In this document: piece by piece, positions 33,819 through 44,600 of the stretch
Numbering within the stretch: position 1 is the first letter of the stretch
Layout: every line of letters begins with the position of its first letter
Source: Metopolophium dirhodum
Lineage: Eukaryota; Arthropoda; Insecta; Hemiptera; Aphididae
Length of the DNA stretch: 64,000 nucleotides
Assembly: GCF_019925205.1 (NCBI RefSeq)
Contig: NC_083564.1
Location: forward strand, 33,022,447 to 33,086,446
Direction of reading: 5' to 3'
Position numbers and translations under genes: made by a program
The notes under the pieces: model-generated
What the model saw: only the letters and a program-made list of their open reading frames with translations
What the model was told of the DNA's origin: nothing
The model's database searches: none

Positions 33819-34714
33819 TTCGTCGTTTGGTTTACACGAAATACAAACAAATTTCACAAAAAAAAAACGATTTTATGACTTGGGATTTAAAAAATTAGCG
33901 TGATGGCGCGACTTGATGCAATGCTGTAATACGGAATCGTACTGAAAAATGAGAATGGTGATAGGTTGAATATGTATTTTGGTTATGAAAAATTGTAAAA
34001 ACGACTAATGTAGACAGAAAAAAAGTTTACGACGCGATTTGGGTATATTGGTGGGGCAAAACAAACAGCTGTGACGCAGTGCTTTATTTTCTAGAAGTTT
34101 CTCGGCCGTGGTATGAGTTATTATTGTTCTGTGTTGTCAGCTGCAGACGTGGTACTGACGTTCGAAACCTCTTTGTGTACGGCTGTTCAGCCGGTAAAAG
34201 ACGCGCGCGCTCGTTCGTTATCAACTTTCAATTCTTATCAGTTATCAGCCGCAAGTTGCAACCGACGACGACGGCTACAACTACGTCCGAGATTAAACTG
34301 ATTAAAGTGCCGAGCTTTTTCAATTTTTCCGCTCTGGATTCCGAGTTTCCGCCGTTTTCCTCGTCGGATTCCTGCCTCTTCCCCCGGTCAACCGTCAGCC
34401 ATCGGCTGACCGACGTAAACACATCGCATCATCAATATTGCTCGGGACGGGTCCAGTGATCAGCCATCCGTCGAGCACGTGCCCCGTCCACGCGAGATTA
34501 AACTACGACCGAGACCAGACGATGACGCGGTCCGTTCGCTGAGAAAATGCCGCCGTTGCGCGATCGCACCAATAACGAGCGTCGTCCGCCGCGAACTCCG
34601 CCACCACTGTTGAGTGTAGCAACAGACGCATTTTAACCTTGGCCCGAGTTGTTGTGCCGTAATCTTTGACCCGCCCCGAGACCCGACTACGACCAGACCG
34701 CAATACGCACTGCG
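33819..34714. promoter_or_regulatory. Head-to-head promoter region of CHCHD2 and TMEM120
   Basis: There are 896 bp between the two divergent start codons. The half next to TMEM120 (about 34050-34710) is strikingly CpG-rich against the AT-rich background (for example GACGCGCGCGCTCG at 34200 and CGACGACGACGG near 34263), and it probably holds the TMEM120 5' UTR. The half next to CHCHD2 is AT-rich. The 126-codon frame at 34079-34459 lies in the CpG-rich part without a recognisable domain and is probably untranslated leader. No TATA box was identified with confidence. Confidence 0.6.
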
Positions 34715-37700
34715 ATGGAGTGCGCCAACCTAGACGAGTGTGTCGAGAACTGGGATTCGATAGCTGGTGACTACAAGACTCTCGAGGTACGTCGTGTGAT
34801 TATATTTTTATAAGTGTCCACCTTGCACTCGCAAAAACAACAGAGACTGTCCACGGCTTCTTATGCCAATCGAGTTTGCTACGATACCACTATCAGTCCT
34901 TTCTACCCATTTCTTTTTCCTCCATCAATAGGTACTAGGTTATAATGTCTTCTCTGTGCTCAAAGACCGAAACCAAAGTTTGAATTCTGTCTATCGACCA
35001 TCTCATAGACTTGCACTTAAATACTTAGGTATACCTATTTAGTATGATACAGATATGATAAAATTACATTTTAGCAGATTAAAATTCATTTAAAATATTG
35101 AATTGATTGTTATTGTAATTAATAGGTAATAGACGAGGTAATAGATGTAATGTATCATAATATAATTGATGTGTTGCACAAAAACATGATTTGTGTAATG
35201 GACCTTAATTTAATGGACTGATCATAGGTCATACTTTAATGTTTTTGGAACTATAACATTTCTATAGATCCTAGTTATAATAAAATACTTTTCATACATT
35301 CTAGATCAAGTAGTTAAATTAGAAAATTTGTCAAAAATAACATTAAAAACTATTTTGCTAAGTATGTACCTACCTATAATTACGACTTCTGGATCAGTCA
35401 TATTATCACTTTCAAATTATTCTTATTGAATTTCAGTAATTTTTCTTTTTACTAAGTATATTTTTTTGTTTTATTTCATATAGTTAGTTTTAATATAGGC
35501 ACAACCAACAGTTGTCAATTTTACATTGAAATAAAATTTTATCACATCAGATCCTTTTAAATTGTAATATTTTATAAATATATAATTAGATATACAATAT
35601 AATGTATTTGGTTATCATTATCTATAGAATAATAACTATTATAGTAGAGGTTTCCTATGATCATTATTAATTAGTATGTAATAAATTAGGTAGGTGCAGT
35701 AAAGCACCGTAAAACATTGTATAATAATTATTTATTTTTATTTTTAGAATGTCAATAAAGAATATTTAGCCAAGGTAGAAGAGGTTAGTGATCTTCAAGG
35801 TCAATGTATGAAACAAGTCAGTCACCAAAAATATCGATTAAATTTTATTGCCAAATCTTTAAAAAAGTAATTGTAATTAAATTCTGTAATTTTCACAATA
35901 GTTAGTCTTATTTATTCTGGGTTATGATTGTTTAGTTTTGAAAATGATGAACGTCAAGACATCATACAACGGCTTTGGAAAGATATTAACCATCGTCGCC
36001 ACCAACTGTCAGATATTGAACAATCACTACCCAAGCCCAACGGAACATACTTGAAAATTATACTGGGCAACGTAAATGTATCAATTTTGAATAAAGAAGA
36101 CAAGTGCGATTATTTCAATTGAAAAATTCAATCATAGTTTGACAAATAAAATGTGTTACAGGTTTCGATATAAAGATGAATATGAAAAATTCAAATTGGT
36201 TCTTAGCATTATTGGCTTCTTTTTATCTCTATTGAATTTGGTGACTCATAGGCGTGGAATCGAATTGACCTTTTTGTTTCTTTTGGTCTGGTATTATTGT
36301 ACATTGACAATACGCGAAAGCATATTGAAAGTAAATGGCTCTAAAATCAAAGGATGGTGGCGGGTACATCATTTTATATCTACTGTGGCTTCAGCCGTAC
36401 TTCTTGTTTGGCCAAATTCCGAAACGTGGTTCATATTTAGGCCACAGTTCATGATTTTTAATGTAGTCATTAGTAAGTATTATATTCTTATTACATTTTT
36501 AGTAAATCCTAATTTTAATGTATTTCCAGGCGTAGTTCAATCATTCCAATTTGTATACCAGCAAGGAGTTCTATATAGACTAAAAGCATTAGGCGAACGT
36601 CATAACATGGATATTACCATTGAAGGATTCCATTCTTGGATGTGGCGTGGTCTTAGCTTTCTACTACCATTCTTGTATGTAGGATATATTTTCCAACTGT
36701 ACAACGCATATACATTATATAAATTGTGTTATCATCCACATGCCACTTGGCAGGTTAGTAAAAACAATTAAATAACATTTTATATTCATCAGTTTAAATA
36801 ATATCCTATAATAATCGATCTCTAACACAAATTTGTACACAATGTCTACCTTTTTTTTTCCTGTTTGAACTGACGACGCAGCGGGGACTGCTTTTGCATT
36901 CATCCGCGACGCCGCCATCGTTTATTTGAACAAAACACAATGTCCTCTTAAATCATATAACAGTATAACATTAATTAAGAAATTTTAAATTAAGTAAAAT
37001 AAATATTATTAAAAAAAATTATAAAATAATATTTAATACCTAAATAAAAGAATTATTTTTATGACTCACTTAAAATGTAGTGTTTCATAATATTGACATA
37101 CATTTTTTTTTATTAGATATTTTAGCATGATAAAATGTGACTAAGTATGAATACTATACGAGAGCTTGTCATAAAAATACCTATCTAAAAACAAATATTT
37201 ATTTAACTGAGTATTTATCCATACAAAAGTGAAGTCAACAATAAAAAAATGTCTGATTAAATAATTTTTGAAATGCAAATATATTTTATAGGTTGTTGTT
37301 TATTATTTTTAAATATTACAAGTTGAAATTATAGGGCCTGTAAGCTCATGCATTTACATATCAATCTTCCTAAGTTGTATTTAATACCAGATGACAAAGA
37401 AATTAATTTCAAGGTGCCGTGGTTATATATGTGAAGTTTTATTTTGCATATTTAGAGGTCTTTCATTTTGTTCATTTGGCATAACTATGCATTTTTCTAT
37501 TTTATTGGGCATATTCATAATTTTGATATTCCTATACCAATACGATTATATTAACGTGCATTTATATTTTTACTGAAATACTATGGAGAAAACAAAATTT
37601 GATGAAAATGCAATAATTTCTATTTTTTTAACTTTATAAAATGTATGGTAATTGTCTTAACGTAAAATAATAAAAAATATGTTTCAAAAATTGCTTATGG

Positions 37701-38229
37701 TTTCTTCTTTTTTTATTCTGCATTGATTTAGATTTGTAGTTTTTAAGTTCATATTTTTTCTGGTAAGTTTTAGAACATCTAAACTCCAAAGTAAGATACA
37801 AATTTGCTCCACACTTCCCTAATATCATATACATTTTTTTTTGCAAATTTTGCATATAATAGAGTTTTGTGCTATTTTGTTAACTCAAAATTGTAAAAAA
37901 AATACAGATGGCACAAAAGGTTCTATTTTCAATATTATTCTATCAATGTTGTATGATAAAAAAAAATTATCACCTGAACATTTGTATATTCTTTTTAGGT
38001 TCCTGTTTTGTCGGGACTATTTTTTATATTGTTCTTGGGAAACGCGGTTACTACTTCAATGGTCATTCCAGAAAAACTAAGAGAAGTAAAAATTAGACGA
38101 ATTATTAAGGTAGTATTAAAAATATATTATACCAATATTCATGTCATATAATTAAATAATTATTTGCAGACGTATACTCGAAAAATGTCTGGCAATCGAC
38201 TTGGAGCTGACCCCAAAAAAAGTGACTGA
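34715..38229 (+). CDS. TMEM120: TMEM120 / TACAN multi-pass membrane protein
   Basis: TMEM120 proteins are dimeric six-helix membrane proteins of the nuclear envelope/ER. They have been linked to adipocyte differentiation and, controversially, to mechanosensation. Seven plus-strand exons were assembled: 34715-34786, 35748-35866, 35936-36103, 36162-36472, 36530-36753, 37999-38109 and 38170-38229. They total 1065 nt, or 354 residues, and every junction is GT-AG and in frame. The N-terminal part (MECANLDECVENWDSIAGDY, then charged heptads) is the family coiled coil. LPKPNGTYLKIILGNVNVSI, KFRYKDEYEKFKL, LLVWYYCTLTIRESIL, NGSKIKGWWRVHHF, YRLKALGERHNMD and GFHSWMWRGLSFLLPF are nearly diagnostic. Hydrophobic helices fill residues about 130-330, and the tail is RKMSGNRLGADPKKSD. 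Human TMEM120A has 343 residues. Intron 5 carries a short retroposed fragment. A and B paralogs are not distinguished. Confidence 0.96.
36847..36934 (-). pseudogene. Short retroposed mRNA fragment in TMEM120 intron 5
   Basis: An 88-bp insertion is flanked by the perfect 10-bp direct repeat ACACAATGTC (36837-36846 and 36935-36944). On the minus strand it reads a GC-rich start-like segment, ATGGCGGCGTCGCGGATGAA, then about 40 further bases and a poly-A run (plus-strand T run at 36851-36859). The target duplication plus the A-run indicate LINE-type retroposition of a very short 5' mRNA piece. The conceptual reading begins MAASRMNAKAVPAASSVQTG, and I do not recognise the parent gene. Confidence 0.65.
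36945..37998. other. Rest of TMEM120 intron 5
   Basis: AT-rich intronic sequence. Open frames here (37391-37576, 37634-37855 minus, 37841-38096) are not supported as genes. The last one overlaps TMEM120 exon 6 in another frame. Confidence 0.55.
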
Positions 38230-38303
38230 AAAATTAAGTAAGAATTATAATTTAAATCAATGTTTTCTTAGTCTCTTTTTTTTTTAATAGTTGTATTATT
38301 ATT

Positions 38304-38309
38304 AATAAA
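38304..38309 (+). terminator. Polyadenylation signal of TMEM120
   Basis: AATAAA lies 75 bp after the TMEM120 stop, in the short interval before the convergent OLA1 gene. Confidence 0.5.
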
Positions 38310-38579
38310 TAAATAATTTATAGGAATACATGGTGTAACATTTAGAATTTAGATTTTTTATTTAATACACCATCACACGTTACGTTTTAATGTTATGTAT
38401 TTGTTTTAATATACCAATTTAATTTTTTATTCAAGGCGTTATTAAAAATCTATTATCAGAGTCCTTGTTATTCATTGTACACTAATAGAAGAGATTCCTT
38501 TGAAGCAGACGAGAACAAATTTGTACAAAGTATAATAAAAAATATTGAACAAGTTATTTCATTATAAGAAATTATATTG

Positions 38580-38585
38580 TTTATT
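38580..38585 (-). terminator. Polyadenylation signal of OLA1
   Basis: AATAAA on the minus strand (plus TTTATT) lies about 29 bp beyond the OLA1 stop codon. Confidence 0.5.
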
Positions 38586-38613
38586 AATTTAAATGTTAGA
38601 AAAAACTAACATT

Positions 38614-41600
38614 TTACTTCTTTTTGGGATCTTTCAAACCAGCTCCGGCATTAAATTTGAAAAATATAATATCCCCATCTTCAACGACGTAATTTCGGCC
38701 TTGTTGTCTATATTTTCCTGCAGCCTGAAATGAATAATGTAACATTGTATTTAGGTGTTAGTAGGTATATATAAATAAACATTTCATTAATTACTTTGCA
38801 AGCAGCTTCAGTTCCTTCATTTTTGAAATCTTCAAATTTCATTACTTCGGCCATAATGAATCCTTTCTCAAAATCTGTATGAATTCTTCCAGCTGCCTGG
38901 GGTGCTTTAAAACCTTTCTATAATCAGTAAAAAAAATTAAATAAAACTTAATTCTATGAATATTTTTTTATTTTGAATTTACTTGAATAGTCCAAGCTTT
39001 GACTTCGTCATGTCCAGCAGTGAAAAAATACTGTAATTGCAATGCTTTGTAACCTTGGATAATAATTTTGTCCAAAGCACTAATTAAAAAAATATTTATA
39101 TAAAAATTAGTAAAAATAACTTTTTCAGAGATAGGTCTAACTTAATTTTATTTTTAAACTCAGAGAAAATATTAAAAATTTAAACATAACGAATAAGTAA
39201 AAATGAAAATTGTAGTATACACTTTTCACTAAAAAAATTATTTCCTGTCTCTTACTCAAACATTTTGATTTTGATTATGTATGAGTTTGATTTAAACCGC
39301 AATTTTTTTTTTTTAACTAACCTGGTAGCCTGAACTTCTTCCATGTATTTTTTGCGTTCTGGTTCTTCCATTTCAATAATTTTATTTTCAAAAACTCCAC
39401 TAAATGGTATAATAATTGCACCAGGATCATTTTTATCAACCCATTCTTTAATTTTTATCAACCACTTGTTCTTTTTTCGAATATAATCTTTTTCAGATAG
39501 ATTTACCAAATAAATGACTGGCTTTGTCGTGATGAACATATGTTTATTGAGAAATTCTATCTGAAAATAATAAAATTTATCAGTATTTTAAGTTATCCAA
39601 ATTCTGGTTAATTGATAATTACATCAAGAGCGCTCCAATCACCAAACCTTATATGTTTCTTTTCATCGACTAGAATAGTTTTGATTTTTAGAAAGGTGTC
39701 CTGCAAATATAATTAAAGTGTTAAAATCATTTAAAACTGTGGCTGACTAGTTGCAAAAAATATACATATTCTGGTTTGAGTTTTTTATCTCCACCGCGTA
39801 TAGCTAATTTTTCAAGTTTTTCCAAGTTGGCATGAAAATATTCCTCGTCTTTTAAACGTAACTCTTCATTGATAACTTCCATATCTTTAATAGGATTAAC
39901 TTCACCCTCGATGTGAATTACATCCTCGGCTTCAAATGCACCTAGATATAACAACATATATTATTATTTAATAGCTTTTATGAGAAAAATTTTAATAACT
40001 ATTACAATTTTTTCAGTATAAAAGATAACAAAGAATTGCAACTTGAAGACTTTTACAATTGTTAAAATGTATAGATGAAGAAACATGTTAAAATATTTTC
40101 ATATAACAAAAAAAAAAAAATCAAATTAATATAGGTAATTAACATTGCACAATAATATACTTATATTTTATTTATTAATTGTTGATAGATACTATATAAA
40201 ATAATAAATGTATGTTTAACAAAAATAATCATAGAAAAGAAATATATAAAAAAAAAACAATATTTTATATTTTGTTCTTGTAAAAATATTAAAAACTCAT
40301 ATCAATCATAATATTAAAATATGAACACAGTTCTAACATAGTAGGTATACAGTGTTTAAAAACAAATATATTCTTACTCTATACTGCATTCAAATCATAA
40401 TCATGTATTTACTACTTAGTAAAATATTATACTTTAAAATGAATATCATGTTTTGTTTTATTTCAATTCTTTAAAAATGGTATTCTTTGTATCGTGAAAT
40501 AGTAACAAGGAGTATACACTTTATTGGTAAGCTATAAGTTTCTAATTTTTAAGTAAGAAATTTACTATAACCAATAAATTATGCTAAATTTTTCTCTGTT
40601 ATATCTATTATATTATTTGTATGAGTTTTAATTTTTTAAGAATTAAAATATACTGGTTAACAAAAATAACCTTAAATCTAAAACAAAAGCGAGTTTACAA
40701 AATTAAAAATTATTGATTGCGACGTGCAATACCATCATTTTTAGTTTCAGTCTAATTAGTATACAAATGTAAAATTGTAGGATTTAAAATTAAAATATGA
40801 TTTTATTATTTAGATATTACCATGCTAATACTCATTTCCCTATTATTATTTGTATAACTTCCAATCATTGCTAAGATACCTCACAATAACCACCTAAATT
40901 ATCAACACCTTTCGAAATAAACTTAGTTTAGAGCACTGGTTCTAGATCGTCTTACAATATTTTTAATTAAAATTAAACTTACGGCACAAATGGAATAGAG
41001 CATCGCACGCTTTTATGTGGGATAAAAAGGCGTTCCCAAGACCTTGGCCTTCCGCAGCTCCTTTGACTAGCCCAGCTATGTCTACAATGTTCAAAAATGC
41101 TGGGACTTTGCTGGAAAAAAATATAATATACAATCAAACATTTTGACAAGGCTAGGAAATTAATGACCTAGAAAAAGTGAATTTAAAAACTGGCCAAGAA
41201 AAAATCTAAACTTGATATGTAGATAAGATAAACCTATACAATACAATAGCTGGTGTCGAATATTGATGACAAGAAGGCCAACAGGTATTTAAGAAAGGAA
41301 ACAACAAAAATGCACTTGAAATAATACTGTCAGAAAAAAAAAAATATTCAAATAGATTTTGAAATCCTGATGGTTGAATCCAATTTTGTACTAGGAATGA
41401 TGTCCGAGAGGCTAGAAATCAAAAAGAAAAAAATTCTATCACTGTATATTATAATATAATGTTGTAAACTTATAATAAGTGTAACAAGTAGGATTCTGGG
41501 TAGTATACATCATTATGTTTATGTATATGGATAATGACGTCGTCTCTCGGGTGTATATTATAACGAGGAGAGTTGTTTAAAAGTATAAAACTAAATTAAA

Positions 41601-44600
41601 AACATAGTGGTATAGTTGTGTACCTACGACCTACCGGCTATTACGCGCCCGAAATTAAAATCCCGTTAACCCAAAGGGTGAATTACGAGGGGAAAATTTT
41701 TAAATTACAAAGCCCACCGGGAACGACCGTTGATTGGATTTTTTTCGTCCTCTGGAATTACACGTCAACGTTACGCGGATGGGGGTGGGTACAACCACAG
41801 CTACCGACCGAGATTTCCTCCCAATAAATCAGTGTAATACCCGACGGCAGCGGTGGTTGTGGGAACTGGGAAGCCATTCCGAAGGTATAGGACATAGGTA
41901 TACATAGGTACACTTATTGCGCGATGTGAATGAAAACGAAGATTTTTCGACCTCATATTATATTAATATATCTTGCTGACCTTATTAATAGCCAAGTCAC
42001 ATTACGGGGGCCGGGGCTCGGTTTTTAGATTTTTACCCGGTCCGCCGTCCCCGCGGGCTTTAGTCCGGACTGCAGGGTACTTACGACCTACATATAGAAG
42101 GAGGTATAGGTACCTACGACCTGCCTGCCAGCCTCATATAATAATATTACAGAATGCTTTATTATAGCGCCGACAATATTTTTGGCACCGCCGTACCTAC
42201 AGTAATTTGTAAACATGATTTAATGGGCTATTAAAGTTAATTGCGAGTGATCCGCCGGCTTCTGTTATGGATTGTAAGAACCGTAATTATTTTTATATAA
42301 TTTAACCAACGAAAAATCGTACGCGCTTTTCGATAAATTTTACAAATATATGATTTACATTAACATTGTTTCAAACAATATCAAATATCCCAAACCATTA
42401 AAAAACTGATTTTAATTTATATTTTACCTACTATAAAAAAAAAATAGTCACTACCTAATGGTTACAGACTTTAACAGTGTTGCGCGTAAACAACTTTATT
42501 TGAATACTTCTTTTTTTTTGTTTTTACATTTAAATTCTAAACACAATTTAGTTAAAACATTTTATACATTTAAAAATTACAATATTTAATGGATTTTTGG
42601 TTAATGATTTGATATGGCTGGCCCTATATTAAATTAAAAGATTGTAATTTCAACTTAAAATGTAAGTACCTAGTTATGAATTTATTTTATTTCAGATATC
42701 TTACACAAAAATATTTAATAAGATTTAAATCATTAAAGAGGATGTCAGCGCACTATAAGCAAAACAGATTTGCGCAGAATTATTTTTTTTTTTTATGTTT
42801 TTAAGTAATCTTTGAGTAAAATCACCCATTACAAAAACGATAGAGAGTAATATTTTTGTCGGTATGACATATCGATTTGTCTAAATATTGTCTCAGAACA
42901 ATTTAAACATAATTTAAATTTATAATACATTTTTTGTTTATTTTGAAAGTCAAAAAACAATAAAAAAAAATATATAAATGTGGCAGCTCGTGGTTTGGGC
43001 GGGACGATTGCACCCCCCACTAAAATTAATTAAATATTATTCTTAATAATTGTACATTTTTTTTATTAAAAATGCTCATTTTTAGACAGTAAAATAGTTA
43101 TAAATTAAATAAATATGCGGTGTGCGAACATTAAATTTGTTTCTCTCAGATACCGGCTAGGAGCGTAATATTGGTACGCATGTACAGACGAGCGACGACG
43201 AGCCGTGTTTGGAAGCGTCGTCCGAGCAATATTCTGTACATCAGTATCGTTGCAATCGTGTGCGTGCGGGTACGTTAAACGTTTCAGATGCGTTCTTTTA
43301 TGGCGATTGGCGGGTATTGGACGACCGGCAGCGTCGTAAAAGCAATAATATTCTGAATACGTATATAATAACTTATAAGCGAGGCACAGGTGGCGCAGCA
43401 ATCGTACTGTGCGTGCGTGTTGTTTAAACTGCGATGTTGTAATATACGGGGGGGGGGGGGGTTGGACGACCGGCAACGTCGTCCATGCTCCATGCAGTAA
43501 AATATATTGATCATTGATCATAAATACTATAGTGTTATGATATAACTATATTGGTTAATTTATTTTTTAAATTAACAGCGTTGTCGGATGCTTATCGCTA
43601 TTACTATTATTTTCATTATCATTTTCTTTATAGTAAGATGTATATTTTCATCATACACTCGTACGTCTTGTAAGTATAAAATATATTGTTCTTAATTTTA
43701 ATTAGTTAAACATGTCGAATTCTGTTCATAATTTAATAAATATTAAATTTTCTTCATTATCGTTTGAACAAAAACTAACCATAAAAAACGATGGCAGGCC
43801 TTTGCCGGAATTAAAAGATTTAAAGACTAAATATAAAAAAGGAAAAAATGAATATTTTCGGAATTGTAATCCAGCATTATATCTCAAAAATGAATGGTTA
43901 TGTGGATGTGAAATAAAACAAGCTCTTTTCTGTTTTCCTTGTTTACTTTTTGGTGGTGAAACAGCTTGGACTAAAATAGGAGTCACTGATTTGCAACATC
44001 TAAATGCAAAAATTGTTAAGCATGAAAATTCATTCAAACATATTCACAATGCGACAAACTTAAATTTGTTAGGCAAAGTTGATAAAAGACATCAAATTGA
44101 TATTGGTTATAAAATAGGTATTCAACGCCATAACGAGTTAGTAGATAAAAATCGCTACGTTCTAGATAAAATTCTAAATTGTATTAAATGTTGTGGGAAA
44201 CACGAATTACCAATACAAGATCACGATGAAAAACTATCTTCAAAAAATCAGGGCGTTTTTCGTGGAATTCTCGACCTTTGTACTGATTTAGACTCTAGTT
44301 TGAGTGATCATTTTAAAAAATCTACTGTTTTTAAAGGAACTTGCAAAACAATTCAAAATGATCTATTGGATTCTATTCTATCGGTATGTCGAAATAAAAT
44401 AGTAAATGAAATTCAACAGTCAGAATTTATTTCCATAATTGTTAATGAAACCACTGATATTTCAAATATCTTTCAGTTGGTTTTTGTACTTAGATACGAA
44501 GTACAAGGTCGACCTGTTGAGCGTTTTTGGGGCTTTGAGAATCCAAATGGACATAATGCCGAAGCATTATCACAAACTATTTTTGGTTTAATTGATCCAC

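Noticed and set aside
34079..34459. 126-codon frame upstream of TMEM120
   Set aside because: CpG-rich leader sequence with open frames on both strands and no domain. The TMEM120 start at 34715 fits the family N-terminus.
36715..36918. 67-codon minus frame as a gene
   Set aside because: Its start is the retroposed 88-bp fragment; the rest runs into TMEM120 intron and exon sequence in antisense.
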